Positions 8,529-18,559 of a DNA stretch of 64,000 bases are shown here, piece by piece; within the stretch, counting starts at the first letter, position 1; each line of letters starts with the position of its first letter. The notes under the pieces were generated by a model. That model saw only the letters and a list, made by a program, of their open reading frames with translations. It was not told where the DNA came from and did no database searches. The translations under genes and the position numbers were made by a program. This DNA comes from Opitutaceae bacterium (GTDB taxonomy: Bacteria > Verrucomicrobiota > Verrucomicrobiia > Opitutales > Opitutaceae). The stretch covers positions 38,894 to 102,893 of the forward strand of contig JAQTYQ010000013.1 of the NCBI GenBank assembly GCA_028688225.1, written 5' to 3'.

Positions 8529-9899
8529 TCACCCGCATGCCAGCGCGGACAGCACTTTTTCCGACACGGCCGAGCCCCTCTGCATGACCCGCAGATTGAA
8601 GCTCTCGTTGGGTGCGTGGAGATTGTCCTCCGGCAGGGAAAGACCGAGGAGGATCGAATCGATGCCCAGGACGCGTTTGATGTCGGCAATGATCGGCACG
8701 CTCCCGCCCTCCCGCAGGTAGAGCGGCCGCCGGCCAAAAACCTCGACGGCGGCCGCGTCCACCGCGCGAAAAGCCTTCGCCAGCAGCGGCGCCTGGCCTT
8801 TCGGCGTGTTGGAGCGATCCGGCGGAACGACGGTGTAAGGTGTTCCTTCATGCTGGTCGATGATGCGAAAACTGACGTCGTGGGGCATGCGGTCCCGGAT
8901 GGCCGCCGAGAGCACGGCCCGGATTTTCGCCGGCGTCTGGTTGGGCACGAGCCGGCAGCTGATCTTCACGAAGGCCTTGCTGGGGATCACCGTCTTGGTC
9001 CCCTCCCCCTGGTAGCCGCCGCCGATGCCGTTGAATTCGAGGGTGGGCAGGAAACGGATCGCCTCGAACGGTGTGTAACCCGGCGGAACATGAAAGGCCG
9101 GGATGCCCAGGAATTCCCGGTAGGCCTCCTCCTTCTGCCCGAGCTGGCGCAATTCCTCGCGTTCCCACGGCTCGACTTCCAGCACGTCGTCGTAAAAGCC
9201 CGGGAGGTTCACGCGTCCGTCGGGCATATGCAGCGAGGCGCATAATTCGGCCAGCGCCTGGATCGGATTGCGCAACACACCGCCATGGAGACCGGAATGC
9301 AGGTCGGACTTCGCGCCGGTCGCCTCGACATCGCACAGCACCAGCCCCCGCAGGCCGCACGTGACCACCGGCTGGTCTTCGCGCGGCAGACCCGTGTCGG
9401 AAAGGAACACGAGATCGGCCTTCAGACGGTGCCGGTGGCGCGCGAGAAACGGCAGGAAACTCGGGCTGCCGGTCTCCTCCTCGCCCTCAATGAGAAAGGA
9501 GATCCGCAACGGCAGCCGCGGATTTTTTTCCAGCAGGCGGCCCACGGCCGTGATGTGGGCCATGAGCGGGCCCTTGTTGTCCGCCGCGCCGCGGCCCCAG
9601 AGCCGCCCATCGCGCTCCACCGGCTCGAAAGGCGGGGTCTGCCAGAGATTGAGCGGATCGGGCGGCTGCACGTCGTAGTGGCCATAGATGATCACATGCG
9701 GCCAGTTCGGTTCGCCGGCGCGCTGGGCCAGGATGATCGGATGCAAGTCCGTTTTGACGACCTCGACAACGAATTCGAGCGAGCGCAGCAGGCCGCTGAC
9801 AAACTCCTGCGCCCCGCGCATGCCCTCCCTGTATTTCGAGTCCGTCGAGACGCTGGGGTGGCGGACGAACTCCTTTAGTTTCTCAACCGGATCAAACAT
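8529..9899 (-). CDS. M20 family metallopeptidase (dipeptidase-like)
   Basis: The 456-residue enzyme has the two-zinc site of M20 peptidases: H74 and D76 in GHYDVQPP, bridging D107 in GRGAADNKG, the catalytic Glu pair near 139-141 in EGEEETGS, D168 in SDTG, and a final His in LHAPNE. A lid/dimerisation domain (about 190-330) is present. The family hydrolyses dipeptides and acyl-amino acids in the cytoplasm, and no signal peptide is seen. Its 3' end faces the pal terminator. Confidence 0.9.
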   Translation of the reverse strand: MFDPVEKLKEFVRHPSVSTDSKYREGMRGAQEFVSGLLRSLEFVVEVVKTDLHPIILAQRAGEPNWPHVIIYGHYDVQPPDPLNLWQTPPFEPVERDGRLWGRGAADNKGPLMAHITAVGRLLEKNPRLPLRISFLIEGEEETGSPSFLPFLARHRHRLKADLVFLSDTGLPREDQPVVTCGLRGLVLCDVEATGAKSDLHSGLHGGVLRNPIQALAELCASLHMPDGRVNLPGFYDDVLEVEPWEREELRQLGQKEEAYREFLGIPAFHVPPGYTPFEAIRFLPTLEFNGIGGGYQGEGTKTVIPSKAFVKISCRLVPNQTPAKIRAVLSAAIRDRMPHDVSFRIIDQHEGTPYTVVPPDRSNTPKGQAPLLAKAFRAVDAAAVEVFGRRPLYLREGGSVPIIADIKRVLGIDSILLGLSLPEDNLHAPNESFNLRVMQRGSAVSEKVLSALACG

Positions 9900-10022
9900 G
9901 CCCTAGGTTGTGCGAGGCCGTGCCCCGGGCAAAGTCTTTTTGCGATGGAAGCGCCACCTTCCGGCATCACGACTTCAACGACCGGCGCCGCCGAAGTTTC
10001 GGGTGCCCTGTCAGGGCTCCGC

Positions 10023-10805
10023 TCAATCGTCCTTCCGGTGCTGCTCGTAGACCGGCATGACCCGCGGCATGAGCGACTGGAGGTGCTGGATCCGGTTCGC
10101 GTCGGCCGGGTGGGTTGACAGCAGCACCGGCAGCTTTCTGCCATCCTTGTTTTTCTCCATCATCCGCTGCCAGAAGGTGATGCCTGCCCGGGGGTCATAA
10201 CCTGCCCGGGCGGCGTAGATTAGGCCGATTTCATCCGCTTCACCTTCGTGGTCGCGCGAGTACTTCAGGATCATGCCGGCCGCGCCCACGCCGTAGGCCG
10301 CCAGCCAGAGATCGCGATTGCGCGCGTCCCCCAGCCATTCGGAAAGACCGATGCCCAACAGCGAAGCCCCGACAGCCTCGGTCATGCGCTGGGCGCCATG
10401 TCTCGCCGTGGCATGCCCGATCTCATGCCCCATGACCACCGCGAGTTCGTCATCGGTGGCGGTGAACTGCAGCAGGCCGGTGTAGACGCCGACTTTTCCG
10501 CCTGGCAGGGCAAAGGCGTTGACCGTGCCGGGAGCGTCGAAGACGACAAACTCCCAGTTGGCGCCGGGAAGGTCGGCTCCCACGGCCCGGGCAATGCGCT
10601 CCCCCACCCGCCGGACGCGGGCATTCGCCTGGGGATCAGCGGAGATTTTTTCCCTGGCTTTGACATCCCTGAAGGCCTGGGCGCCCATTTGCGCATCATC
10701 AAAAATCGGCAGGATGAACGCCTGCCGTCCGGTTTCGGGCACGGTATAGCAGCCGCCCAGTATCAGGGCCGCCAGGCCCAGGCCCACTGCCGCGATTCGT
10801 TTCAC
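10023..10805 (-). CDS. M48 family zinc metalloprotease, lipoprotein
   Basis: The 260-residue protein begins with a lipoprotein signal (LILGGC, Cys19). The zinc motif HEIGH is at 127-131 and the third ligand region is HEGEADEIG. The layout matches periplasmic M48 proteases of the YcaL/LoiP type, which degrade damaged envelope proteins. The C-terminal LLSTHPADANRIQHLQ is the usual family ending. It lies 63 bases downstream of purH on the same strand but is probably independent. Confidence 0.92.
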   Translation of the reverse strand: MKRIAAVGLGLAALILGGCYTVPETGRQAFILPIFDDAQMGAQAFRDVKAREKISADPQANARVRRVGERIARAVGADLPGANWEFVVFDAPGTVNAFALPGGKVGVYTGLLQFTATDDELAVVMGHEIGHATARHGAQRMTEAVGASLLGIGLSEWLGDARNRDLWLAAYGVGAAGMILKYSRDHEGEADEIGLIYAARAGYDPRAGITFWQRMMEKNKDGRKLPVLLSTHPADANRIQHLQSLMPRVMPVYEQHRKDD

Positions 10806-10868
10806 GATTTTTCTGATCCTGCCCGTGTGGCTACCTGGTGGAAAGACTTCCCGCGGGCCCGTCTGCCC

Positions 10869-12416
10869 TTAGTGCCGGAAATGACGCATGGCCGTGAAGA
10901 CCATGGCCAGGTTGCGCTCGTCGGCCGCCTTGATCACCTCGTCGTCCCGCACCGAGCCGCCGGGCTGGATGGCGGCCGTGGCGCCCGCCTCGGCCGCGGC
11001 AATCAGGCTGTCGGCGAAGGGAAACAGCGCCTCCGACGCCACGACCGAACCCCGCAGGTCGAGGCCCGCGGCCCCGGCCTTCCACACGGCGATGCGCGAG
11101 CTGTCGACGCGCGCCATCTGGCCGGCGCCGATGCCGAGGGTTTCCTCGCCGCGCGCATAGACGATGGCGTTCGATTTGACGTGCTTGCAGACCTTCCACC
11201 CGAAGAGCATGCCCGCCCGTTCCTCCGGCGTCGGCGGCCGCTTGGTCACAACCTTGAAATTGGCCACGTCGCCCAGCGCCGTGTCGCGGTCCTGCATGAG
11301 AATCCCGCCGACCACCGAGCGCACCTCACGCAGCGAATCCGCGCCCAGCCCGCCCCGCGCGATCATCAGGCGCAGGTTCTTCTTCCGGCGGAAAATCTCC
11401 CGGGCCTCGTCGCTGAAGCGCGGGGCGATGATCACCTCGGTGAAGATCTCCGCAATCGCCGCCGCCAGGTCGCCGCCGAGCGTCTGGTTGACCACGATGA
11501 TGCCGCCAAACGGGGCCTGCCGGTCGGTGGCGTAGGCCTTTCCCCAGGCCGCGGCCAAGGTGTCGGCGCTGGCGACGCCGCAGGGATTGGTGTGCTTGAG
11601 GATGGCGACGGTGGGCCGCTCGAATTCGCCGATCAGGTAGGTGGCCGAGGTGATGTCGAGAATGTTGTTATAGCTGAGCTCCTTGCCCTGCAGTTGCTCG
11701 AAGTGCTCGAAGAACGTCCCGTAAAGCGCGGCCTTCTGGTGCGGATTTTCCCCATACCTCAGGCTGGAGGCCTTCCGGTAGTTGAGCGTGAGCGCCGCCG
11801 GGAAGCCGGAGACTGCGTCCAGATCCGGTTCGGCAAACCGTCCCTCGAGAAAGCGGGCGATCGCGGCGTCATAGCCGGCCGTATGCTGGAACACCTTGAG
11901 CGCGAGCCGGCGCCGGAGCTCGCCCAGCCCGGCGGGTGCCTCCAGGGCCTTGAGCACGGCGTCATAATCGGCGGGATCGCACACCACCGTCACGCTCTCG
12001 TGGTTTTTCGCCGCGCTGCGCAGCATCGAGGGACCGCCAATATCGATATTTTCGATCGCCTCCTCCAATCCGACCCCGGGTCTGGCGATCGTCTGCTCGA
12101 ACGGGTAAAGGTTCACCACCACGAGATCGATGAGCGCGATGCCGTTGGCCTCGGCCTGGCGCAAATGGTCGGGCTTGTCGCGCCGACAGAGCAGTCCGCC
12201 ATGGATTTTGGGGTGCAGGGTCTTCACCCGCCCCTCCATGATCTCGGGGAAGCCCGTGTGCTGGCTGACTTCCGTCACCGGCAGGCCCTTTCCGGCCAGG
12301 AGCTTGGCCGTGCCTCCCGTGGAAAGGATCCGGTAGCCGGACCGTTGCACCAGGGCGGTTGCAAATTCGATGAGGCCGCGTTTGTCGCTTACGGAGAGGA
12401 GTGCAAGCTTTTCCAT
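10869..12416 (-). CDS. purH: Bifunctional AICAR formyltransferase / IMP cyclohydrolase
   Basis: The 515-residue enzyme catalyses the last two steps of IMP synthesis. The N-terminal cyclohydrolase domain has [28 protein letters not shown] and [17 protein letters not shown]. The transformylase domain has [20 protein letters not shown] and the terminal [15 protein letters not shown] and MRHFRH. The ATG at 12416 gives the standard [12 protein letters not shown] start, although the frame is open for 64 codons upstream. Confidence 0.97.
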   Translation of the reverse strand: MEKLALLSVSDKRGLIEFATALVQRSGYRILSTGGTAKLLAGKGLPVTEVSQHTGFPEIMEGRVKTLHPKIHGGLLCRRDKPDHLRQAEANGIALIDLVVVNLYPFEQTIARPGVGLEEAIENIDIGGPSMLRSAAKNHESVTVVCDPADYDAVLKALEAPAGLGELRRRLALKVFQHTAGYDAAIARFLEGRFAEPDLDAVSGFPAALTLNYRKASSLRYGENPHQKAALYGTFFEHFEQLQGKELSYNNILDITSATYLIGEFERPTVAILKHTNPCGVASADTLAAAWGKAYATDRQAPFGGIIVVNQTLGGDLAAAIAEIFTEVIIAPRFSDEAREIFRRKKNLRLMIARGGLGADSLREVRSVVGGILMQDRDTALGDVANFKVVTKRPPTPEERAGMLFGWKVCKHVKSNAIVYARGEETLGIGAGQMARVDSSRIAVWKAGAAGLDLRGSVVASEALFPFADSLIAAAEAGATAAIQPGGSVRDDEVIKAADERNLAMVFTAMRHFRH

Positions 12417-12732
12417 AACTGGCGTGTTTGTGCGGTGCGGCCATAGCTTCGGCAAGCCGAAAGGCGGCTCGGTGCGGGTAGCGGCCTCAATGGCGGTGCG
12501 CGGATTCCAGGGGCCGGCCGCCGGTGGGCCGATCCGCAGGTGCCGGTGAAACCAGTGATGCGCCTCCGGCCGGCTTCGCGGCCGCCCGCGGGATGTCCCG
12601 CCGTGCACGGCGGAGCGAAATCACGGCCCCCATGCTTGAAAACGGCGGTGGACTGGAGATGGTTAAAATGGCCGCCGGCGGACAGCCCCCGTTCCGGCTC
12701 CCGCTGCGGCAGATCCCTCACGCTCATCAGGC
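12417..12732. other. Divergent intergenic region purH/apaG
   Basis: This 316-base region separates two outward-facing genes and presumably holds both promoters. No convincing -35/-10 pair, riboswitch or small gene could be picked out; a purine riboswitch core was looked for by eye and not seen. Confidence 0.4.
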
Positions 12733-13119
12733 ATGGCGCATCCCTCCATCGAAATTCCGGGCCTCACCGCCCAGCTCGACCGTCTGGTCCATCATCACGG
12801 CGGCCCCTGCCTGCCGGAGGGAAAGCCGCATGCCTTCGTCTATTTCATCACGATCAAGAACGAATCGGACCGGATCGTCACACTGCTCGGCCGCAAATGG
12901 GTGATTGTGCATGGGGACGGCAGTCGGCTGGTCGTCGAGGGCGACAAGATCGTGGGCGAGACGCCCCGCCTGGCGCCGGGTGAGCATTTTTCCTACAACA
13001 GCTACCATGTCACCGGCGGCAACGCCTCTGCCCACGGTTGCTTTCATGGGGTGGACGAATCCGGCCGGCATGTGCACGTGAAGCTGGCTCCGTTTGACAT
13101 GGTGATCCCCGACGAATGA
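12733..13119 (+). CDS. apaG: ApaG family protein
   Basis: The 128-residue protein is a single fibronectin-type-III-like beta domain. The conserved ApaG pattern is visible in FVYFITIKNESDRIVTLLGRKW, VEGDKIVGETPRLAPGEHF and YNSYHVTGGNASAHGCF. ApaG proteins are linked to Co/Mg homeostasis and to Ap4A metabolism in enterobacteria, but the biochemical role is unsettled. It starts 317 bases from the divergent purH start. Confidence 0.88.
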   Translation: MAHPSIEIPGLTAQLDRLVHHHGGPCLPEGKPHAFVYFITIKNESDRIVTLLGRKWVIVHGDGSRLVVEGDKIVGETPRLAPGEHFSYNSYHVTGGNASAHGCFHGVDESGRHVHVKLAPFDMVIPDE

Positions 13120-13215
13120 TCGCGTTTGCTCCCGGGTGGAGACCGGACCGCGCCACCCGGGCCCGGCGAAGGAAGCTTGCGCGGCTTGGCACCCTCGCTC
13201 TTGCTAGGCGCCCGC

Positions 13216-14574
13216 ATGAAGCTCATTGACCTCAACCGCGACGGCGGCATCGGCGCCAACTCCTTTTATGTCCAGCTCGGTGACCTGAAGATCGTCGTGG
13301 ACTGCGGCCTTCATCCCAAGAAGGTCGGCCGCGCCGCGACCCCCGATTTCAGCCCGCTGCGGGGCGTGCCCCTCGATCTTATCATCATCACCCACTGCCA
13401 CCTCGACCATATCGGCAGCCTGCCGGTGCTGCTCCGCGAGCAGCCGCGGGCCCCGGTGATCATGACGGCGCCCAGCCGCATGCTGATCGAACGCATGCTG
13501 CACAATTCCGCCAATGTCATGGCGCGCCAGCGCGCGGAGGACAATATTCCCGACTATCCCCTTTTCACCCACGACGAGATCGACCGCCACGCCAGCCGCC
13601 TCACGCCTTTGTCCTACGGTCATGCGAAAAAAATCCGCGGGGCCCGCGAGGAGATCGAGGTCATGTTCCACCAGGCGGGCCACGTCGCGGGCGCGGCCGG
13701 CGTGGAAATCCACCACAAGCAGCGGAAGCTGTTTTTCACGGGCGACGTGCTTTTCGAGGCGCAGCGCACCTGCCCGGCCGCCCGGTTCCCCGTCGACCAT
13801 TTCGACACCCTCGTCATGGAGACGACCCGGGGCGCCACCGAGCGCCCCGCCGGCAAGGAACGGGTGAACGAGGTCGCCCGCCTCGTCGCCACCATCAACG
13901 AGACCATCCAGCGCGGCGGCTCGATGCTCATCCCGGTCTTCGCGCTCGGCCGGATGCAGGAGATTCTCTCGATCGTCCACGATGCGCGGAAGTTCGGCCG
14001 CGTCGTCGACTGCCCCATCTACGCCTCGGGCCTCGGGATCGACCTGTGCGATTATTACGACGACATCGCGCGCAAGACCAAGCAGGTGAACTTCACCCGG
14101 CAGGTTCTCAAGGAGCTGAAAGTCCGCCCGCTCCCGCGCAAGCTCGAGCCCGGCCGCCTGCCCGCGGAAAGCGCCCTCTATATCGTCAGCAGCGGCATGG
14201 TGGTGGAAAACACGCCATCCTACCTCATTGCCGCCGCCCTTGCCGGCCATGCCCGCCATACCCTCGGCTTCGTTGGCTATTGCGACCCGGAAACGCCCGG
14301 CGGTCGGCTGCTCGCCGCCCAGCCCGGCGAGACCTTTCTTTTCGACAAGGTCAACCTGCGGACCAAGCTGAAGGCGCACATTGTGCGCTTCGAATTGAGC
14401 GGCCACGCGGATCGCGACGAACTGCTCGACTTTGCCATCCACTGCCGCCCGCGGGCCATTGTGCTCACCCATGGCGACCCTCCGGCTCGTGCCTGGATGG
14501 CCCGGGCGTTGGACGGGAAGCTGTCCAAGACCAAGGTCATCGACCCCAAGCCGCTGCAAACCTATCAGGTTTGA
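13216..14574 (+). CDS. MBL-fold beta-CASP RNA nuclease-like protein
   Basis: The 452-residue protein has the metallo-beta-lactamase motif H60-C-H62-L-D64-H65, a later AGHVAGAAG His and the TGD metal-binding Asp, then a beta-CASP insertion (ESALYIVSSGMVVENTPS) and a C-terminal SGHAD and LTHGD. This resembles CPSF73-type or archaeal-style RNA endo/exonucleases found in many bacteria. The ATG at 13216 is chosen because the fold begins there; the frame is open 30 codons earlier. RNA processing is a family inference. Confidence 0.85.
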   Translation: MKLIDLNRDGGIGANSFYVQLGDLKIVVDCGLHPKKVGRAATPDFSPLRGVPLDLIIITHCHLDHIGSLPVLLREQPRAPVIMTAPSRMLIERMLHNSANVMARQRAEDNIPDYPLFTHDEIDRHASRLTPLSYGHAKKIRGAREEIEVMFHQAGHVAGAAGVEIHHKQRKLFFTGDVLFEAQRTCPAARFPVDHFDTLVMETTRGATERPAGKERVNEVARLVATINETIQRGGSMLIPVFALGRMQEILSIVHDARKFGRVVDCPIYASGLGIDLCDYYDDIARKTKQVNFTRQVLKELKVRPLPRKLEPGRLPAESALYIVSSGMVVENTPSYLIAAALAGHARHTLGFVGYCDPETPGGRLLAAQPGETFLFDKVNLRTKLKAHIVRFELSGHADRDELLDFAIHCRPRAIVLTHGDPPARAWMARALDGKLSKTKVIDPKPLQTYQV

Positions 14575-14578
14575 GCCG

Positions 14579-14614
14579 TACGATTCGATGATCCGGTCGG
14601 ATCATCGAATCGTA
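14579..14614. repeat. Family A palindrome, copy 1
   Basis: Two perfect 16-base arms (TACGATTCGATGATCC and its complement) flank a GGTC loop, 5 bases after the MBL gene stop and before the convergent inositol-phosphatase gene. A near-identical palindrome is at 29299-29330. It may terminate transcription in both directions, though it lacks a T run. Confidence 0.75.
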
Positions 14615-14713
14615 TCGACCGGCGCAGGGCGCCACACGTCGTGCTTCCGCGGCCGGCTCGTGAAAGCCGGGACGCGCGAGGTCTTCAGCCGTTCGCAGAA
14701 CCCTGTCGCGGTG

Positions 14714-15532
14714 TCAGTCGCAATCGGGCGAATGCCCTTGGATCGTCAGCAACTCGCGCAGTCGCGCGCAGACCGCCGCATTGCCGGCCAGATAGTGGCT
14801 CCGCGGCATCTTGAGATCGAATTGGCGGAGGGGAAACGGATTGTTCTGCAGGTAGCAGACCTCCGCGCCTCCGCCCAGCGCGATGGGATGGGCGGCGGCG
14901 ATGTCCCACACCCGCACGTTGTAGTCCAGCACGCCATCGAGCAGGCCGATGCCCACATAAGCCAGATGCAGCGCACTGCTGCCCAACCCGCGGATCTTGA
15001 ACTGCTGGATGATCGGCGCCGCCTGCGGCACGAGCGCCTTTTCAGAGGGACTGTGAAATCCGATCAAACTGTTGGCATGCGGCGCTTCCGTCCGGGCGTG
15101 AACCTTTTCCCCTCCGTCGAAGGCGCCGAAACCCGGTCCGCCGTGGATCAGCGTCTTGCGCGCCATGTCGTAAACCACGCCGTAGACGGGCCGGCCGTCC
15201 TCCAGCAGGGCGAGCGAAATGGCGCAATAAGGAATGCCGGCGGCATAGTTGTTGGTGCCGTCGATCGGATCAAGCACCCAGCAATAGCGCGCCGTGGCCA
15301 CGATCGGCTGCTCCGCCTCCAGCAGTTCCTCGCTGAACCCCTGGTCATCCGGGAATTGCTGTTTTAGCTCTCCCAGGATGGCTGCGGAAATCGCGAGGTC
15401 GGCAGCAGTCACCCGCGTGCCGTCCGATTTCCAGCTGCTTTGGGCGCGCCGGAATTCCCGGTGCAGCAGCGCGGTCTGTGCCTGGACGGCACGCTTTGCG
15501 GCCTCGATGCGTTTTCTGAGCTCAGGATTCAT
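14714..15532 (-). CDS. Inositol monophosphatase family protein
   Basis: The 272-residue Mg-dependent phosphatase carries the family metal motifs GFSEELLEAE, WVLDPIDGTNNYAAG and VWDIAAAHPIALGGGA. The substrate could be inositol phosphate, or 3'-phosphoadenosine 5'-phosphate as in CysQ relatives, and sequence alone does not decide. The much longer open frame that reaches 17110 is antisense to the GH3 gene; the ATG at 15532 gives the normal family length. Confidence 0.88.
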   Translation of the reverse strand: MNPELRKRIEAAKRAVQAQTALLHREFRRAQSSWKSDGTRVTAADLAISAAILGELKQQFPDDQGFSEELLEAEQPIVATARYCWVLDPIDGTNNYAAGIPYCAISLALLEDGRPVYGVVYDMARKTLIHGGPGFGAFDGGEKVHARTEAPHANSLIGFHSPSEKALVPQAAPIIQQFKIRGLGSSALHLAYVGIGLLDGVLDYNVRVWDIAAAHPIALGGGAEVCYLQNNPFPLRQFDLKMPRSHYLAGNAAVCARLRELLTIQGHSPDCD

Positions 15533-15624
15533 CCCGCAACGAAGAACACGAAATCGCGAAGAACCAAGCCCGGAATCCTCCCGCGACTCCCACGGCGAAA
15601 ACGTCGCATCTCCGGCCTGATGAA

Positions 15625-15647
15625 GCCGGGACGCCCTCGTCCCCGGC
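15625..15647. repeat. Family B hairpin, copy 1
   Basis: The arms GCCGGGACG and CGTCCCCGGC enclose CCCT, in the divergent region between the inositol-phosphatase and GH3 genes. The same unit in reverse orientation is at 34900-34921. Confidence 0.5.
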
Positions 15648-15766
15648 GGATCTCCCGCTCCGAGGCGTAGGCTGAAGCGCTGCGCCACGATGCAGGTCGC
15701 TTGTGGCCTTCTACGCTGAGTGAAACACGCTTGTGTCCGGTTTGCGCATTTGGTGCGCTCAGCCCG

Positions 15767-18463
15767 ATGCGCCTGCCCCTTCCGCTTGTCGCCGCTCTGG
15801 CCATGAATGTCCTGCTTGGTATGAATGCAAACGCGGACTGCCCGACCTGCCCGAAAGTCATGCTGCTCACTGGCGATCTCGAGTACCGCCGCCTGCCCGA
15901 GGGCATCGAGAAGGCCGCCTGGGATCAGTGCCCTGCCTATGCCGAGACGGCCTTTGGCCGCTCCTTTGTGGCCATGGTTCCCGGTCTGGGCATCGGGAGG
16001 TACACGGTGGAAATCGATCTGGCTGAAATCGTCTGCCGGGCTGAAGACCAGCGGCTCATGGATGTCTGGTGCGGATCCGTTTACCTCGCCCGCAACCTCG
16101 ATGTCTTCAAGGCCGCCGGCGGTTTTGCCAAGGCCTATCGGCTCCGTGGCTCGGTGGAGCGGGACGAAAATCCGCCAGGCTATCCCCTGACCATCACGTT
16201 CCGCGGCCAGAGGGATGCCGCCATGTTTTGCGCCATCCGGATCAGGAATGCCGCCGGCGCCGTCATCGCCAGCCTCACGGCCGATGAACTGCACGCCTCC
16301 GAGCCGCTCGGCGCGGAGCGGATTCCCGACATCAAGCCGGCGCCCATCTACGCCGATCCGTCTCAACCCATGGAGCCGCGGGTCGATGATTTGATCCGGC
16401 GGATGTCCCTGCGCGAAAAGGTCGCCCAGATGGTCAACGACGCGCCGGCCATTGATCGCCTGGGCGTGCCGGCTTATGATTACTGGAACGAATGTCTGCA
16501 CGGCGTCGCGCGGGCCGGGGTGGCCACGGTCTTTCCCCAAGCCATCGGCCTGGCCGCGACCTGGGACCCCGGCCTGGTGCATGGGATCGCCGGCGTCATC
16601 GCCACCGAGGCGCGGGCCAAGCATCACGACGCGATCCGCCGGGGCATCCACGCCGGCTATTACGGTCTCACGTTCTGGTCGCCCAACATCAATCTCTTCC
16701 GCGATCCGCGCTGGGGTCGCGGGCAGGAGACCTACGGCGAGGACCCTTTTTTGACCGGCCGCCTGGCGGTGGCGTTCATCACGGGTCTGCAGGGCGACGA
16801 TCCGCGTTACGTGAAGATCCTGGCCTGTGCCAAGCACTTTGCCGTGCATAGCGGCCCGGAGTCGCTCCGGCATACCTTCGACGCCGAGCCGTCCGCGCAG
16901 GACCTCCACGACAGCTACCTGCCGCACTTCGAGGCGGCCGTCCGCGAAGCGCAGGTCGGGGCCGTCATGAGCGCCTACAACCGCGTCGATGGCGAGTCCG
17001 CCACCTCGAGCCCGCTCCTTCTGACCGGGCTGCTGCGCAAACACTGGGGCTTCCAGGGGCACGTCGTCTCCGATTGCGACGCTGTCTCCGACATCTGGTT
17101 GACCCACCATCTGGTGGCCACGCCTGAGGAGGCCGCGGCGCGGGCCGTCAAGGCCGGCTGCGATCTCAATTGCGGCAACCAGTATTACGCCCTGTCCCGG
17201 GCGGTGAAGAAAGGACTGCTGACCGAACCGGACATCGATCGGGCGCTGCGGCGCATTTTCCTGTCCCGTTTCCGCCTGGGCATGTTTGATCCGGACGCGG
17301 TGGTGCCCTACGCGCAGATCCCCGTGTCCGAGGTGGACTCACCGGCCCATGCCGCGCTGGCCCTGCAGGTGGCGCAGGAATCCATCGTCCTGCTGAAAAA
17401 TACCGGCATCCTGCCACTGGACCGGACCCGACTGAAACGCCTGGCGGTCATCGGGCCCAATGCCGACTCCGTGCCGGTGCTGCTGGGCAACTACCATGGT
17501 ACGCCGTCACATCCGGTCACGATCGTGCAGGGCATCAGGGAAGCCGCGGGCTCCGGCATCGAGGTCGTGGCGGCGCCCGGCTGTCCCCTGGCGCAGAAAA
17601 AAGGCGAAAGGACCGATCCGGATTCATCCGACTTCCGGCCGGCGCTGGAGCTGGCGCGCACCAGCGATGCCGTGATCTATGTCGGCGGTATCAGCCCGGA
17701 GCTTGAGGGCGAGGAAATGCGGGTCGACTACGAGGGTTTCAGCGGAGGCGATCGCACCCGCATCGAATTGCCCGCCGTCCAGACGCGCCTGCTCCAGGCT
17801 CTGCAGGCCACGGGCAAGCCGGTCATTTTTGTCAATTGCAGTGGCAGCGCGATCGCCATGCCATGGGAAACGGAGCATCTGCCCGCGCTTTTGCAGGCCT
17901 GGTATCCCGGCCAGGCCGGCGGCACTGCGGTCGCGGGCATCCTCTTCGGCGACTGCAATCCATCGGGCCGGCTGCCGGTCACCTTCTACCGGTCGACGGA
18001 GGATCTGCCGCCGTTCGAGGATTACGCCATGGCCAACCGGACTTATCGGTTTTTCACGGGCCGACCCCTCTTCGTTTTTGGTCATGGCCTGAGTTATACC
18101 AAGTTCAGCTACGGCCCGGTGCGGCTCGACGCGGGGGAAGTCCGGGCTGACAGCGCCATCCGGCTGAGCGTGGACATCGCCAACACGGGCGCGCGCGATG
18201 GCGACGAGATCATGCAGGTCTACGCCCATCGCTTGGGGGCGGATGATCCGCACCTGCCCCGGCAGCGTCTCTGCGCGTTCCAGCGCGTTCGGGTGCCCCG
18301 GGGGCAACGCGTCGTCGTCAGCCTGTCGTTTCCGACCAGCACGCTGCGCCGTTGGGATTCGCCTTCCAACTCCTATGTGGTCGATCCTGGCGAGTACGAA
18401 CTGCAGGTGGGCGCCTCGGCGGCGGACATCCGCCAGACCGCCAAAATGCGCATCGTCCCATAG
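15767..18463 (+). CDS. Secreted GH3 glycosidase with N-terminal malectin-like domain
   Basis: The 898-residue protein starts with a signal peptide (about 1-23). Residues 30-190 resemble a malectin/galactose-binding module (YTVEIDLAEIV, RLMDVWCGSVYLARN). The GH3 barrel follows (MSLREKVAQMV, PNINLFRDPRWGRGQETYGEDP, CAKHFAVHSGPE), with the nucleophile D436 in VVSDCDAVSD. The second GH3 domain contains ESIVLLKNTGILPL, and a C-terminal Fn3-like domain holds FGHGLSYTKF. The SDCDA form of the nucleophile motif is typical of beta-xylosidase/arabinosidase-type GH3. It probably acts on plant-type xylan fragments in the periplasm. Confidence 0.93.
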   Translation: MRLPLPLVAALAMNVLLGMNANADCPTCPKVMLLTGDLEYRRLPEGIEKAAWDQCPAYAETAFGRSFVAMVPGLGIGRYTVEIDLAEIVCRAEDQRLMDVWCGSVYLARNLDVFKAAGGFAKAYRLRGSVERDENPPGYPLTITFRGQRDAAMFCAIRIRNAAGAVIASLTADELHASEPLGAERIPDIKPAPIYADPSQPMEPRVDDLIRRMSLREKVAQMVNDAPAIDRLGVPAYDYWNECLHGVARAGVATVFPQAIGLAATWDPGLVHGIAGVIATEARAKHHDAIRRGIHAGYYGLTFWSPNINLFRDPRWGRGQETYGEDPFLTGRLAVAFITGLQGDDPRYVKILACAKHFAVHSGPESLRHTFDAEPSAQDLHDSYLPHFEAAVREAQVGAVMSAYNRVDGESATSSPLLLTGLLRKHWGFQGHVVSDCDAVSDIWLTHHLVATPEEAAARAVKAGCDLNCGNQYYALSRAVKKGLLTEPDIDRALRRIFLSRFRLGMFDPDAVVPYAQIPVSEVDSPAHAALALQVAQESIVLLKNTGILPLDRTRLKRLAVIGPNADSVPVLLGNYHGTPSHPVTIVQGIREAAGSGIEVVAAPGCPLAQKKGERTDPDSSDFRPALELARTSDAVIYVGGISPELEGEEMRVDYEGFSGGDRTRIELPAVQTRLLQALQATGKPVIFVNCSGSAIAMPWETEHLPALLQAWYPGQAGGTAVAGILFGDCNPSGRLPVTFYRSTEDLPPFEDYAMANRTYRFFTGRPLFVFGHGLSYTKFSYGPVRLDAGEVRADSAIRLSVDIANTGARDGDEIMQVYAHRLGADDPHLPRQRLCAFQRVRVPRGQRVVVSLSFPTSTLRRWDSPSNSYVVDPGEYELQVGASAADIRQTAKMRIVP

Positions 18464-18478
18464 GAAAGTGCGAGGGTT

Positions 18479-18506
18479 GGTAGGGCGGGACCGATGGGCC
18501 CGCCGT
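18479..18506. repeat. Family C palindrome, copy 1
   Basis: The unit GGTAGGGCGGGACCGATGGG continues into CCCGCCGT. It forms a GGCGGG/CCCGCC hairpin between the convergent GH3 and FmdB-like genes. Two related units are at 56579-56639. Confidence 0.6.
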
Positions 18507-18559
18507 AATGCCTGTCGCACCGAAGACGGCTATTCAATTTTCAACAGGCGGGAAATAGG

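Noticed and set aside
10248..12446. A 732-codon open frame on the plus strand
   Set aside because: It is antisense to the M48 protease and purH, has low-complexity Arg/Gly-rich translation and no family signature. It is a by-product of high GC content.
15533..17110. Upstream extension of the inositol-phosphatase frame
   Set aside because: The extension is antisense to the GH3 gene and would more than double the family length.
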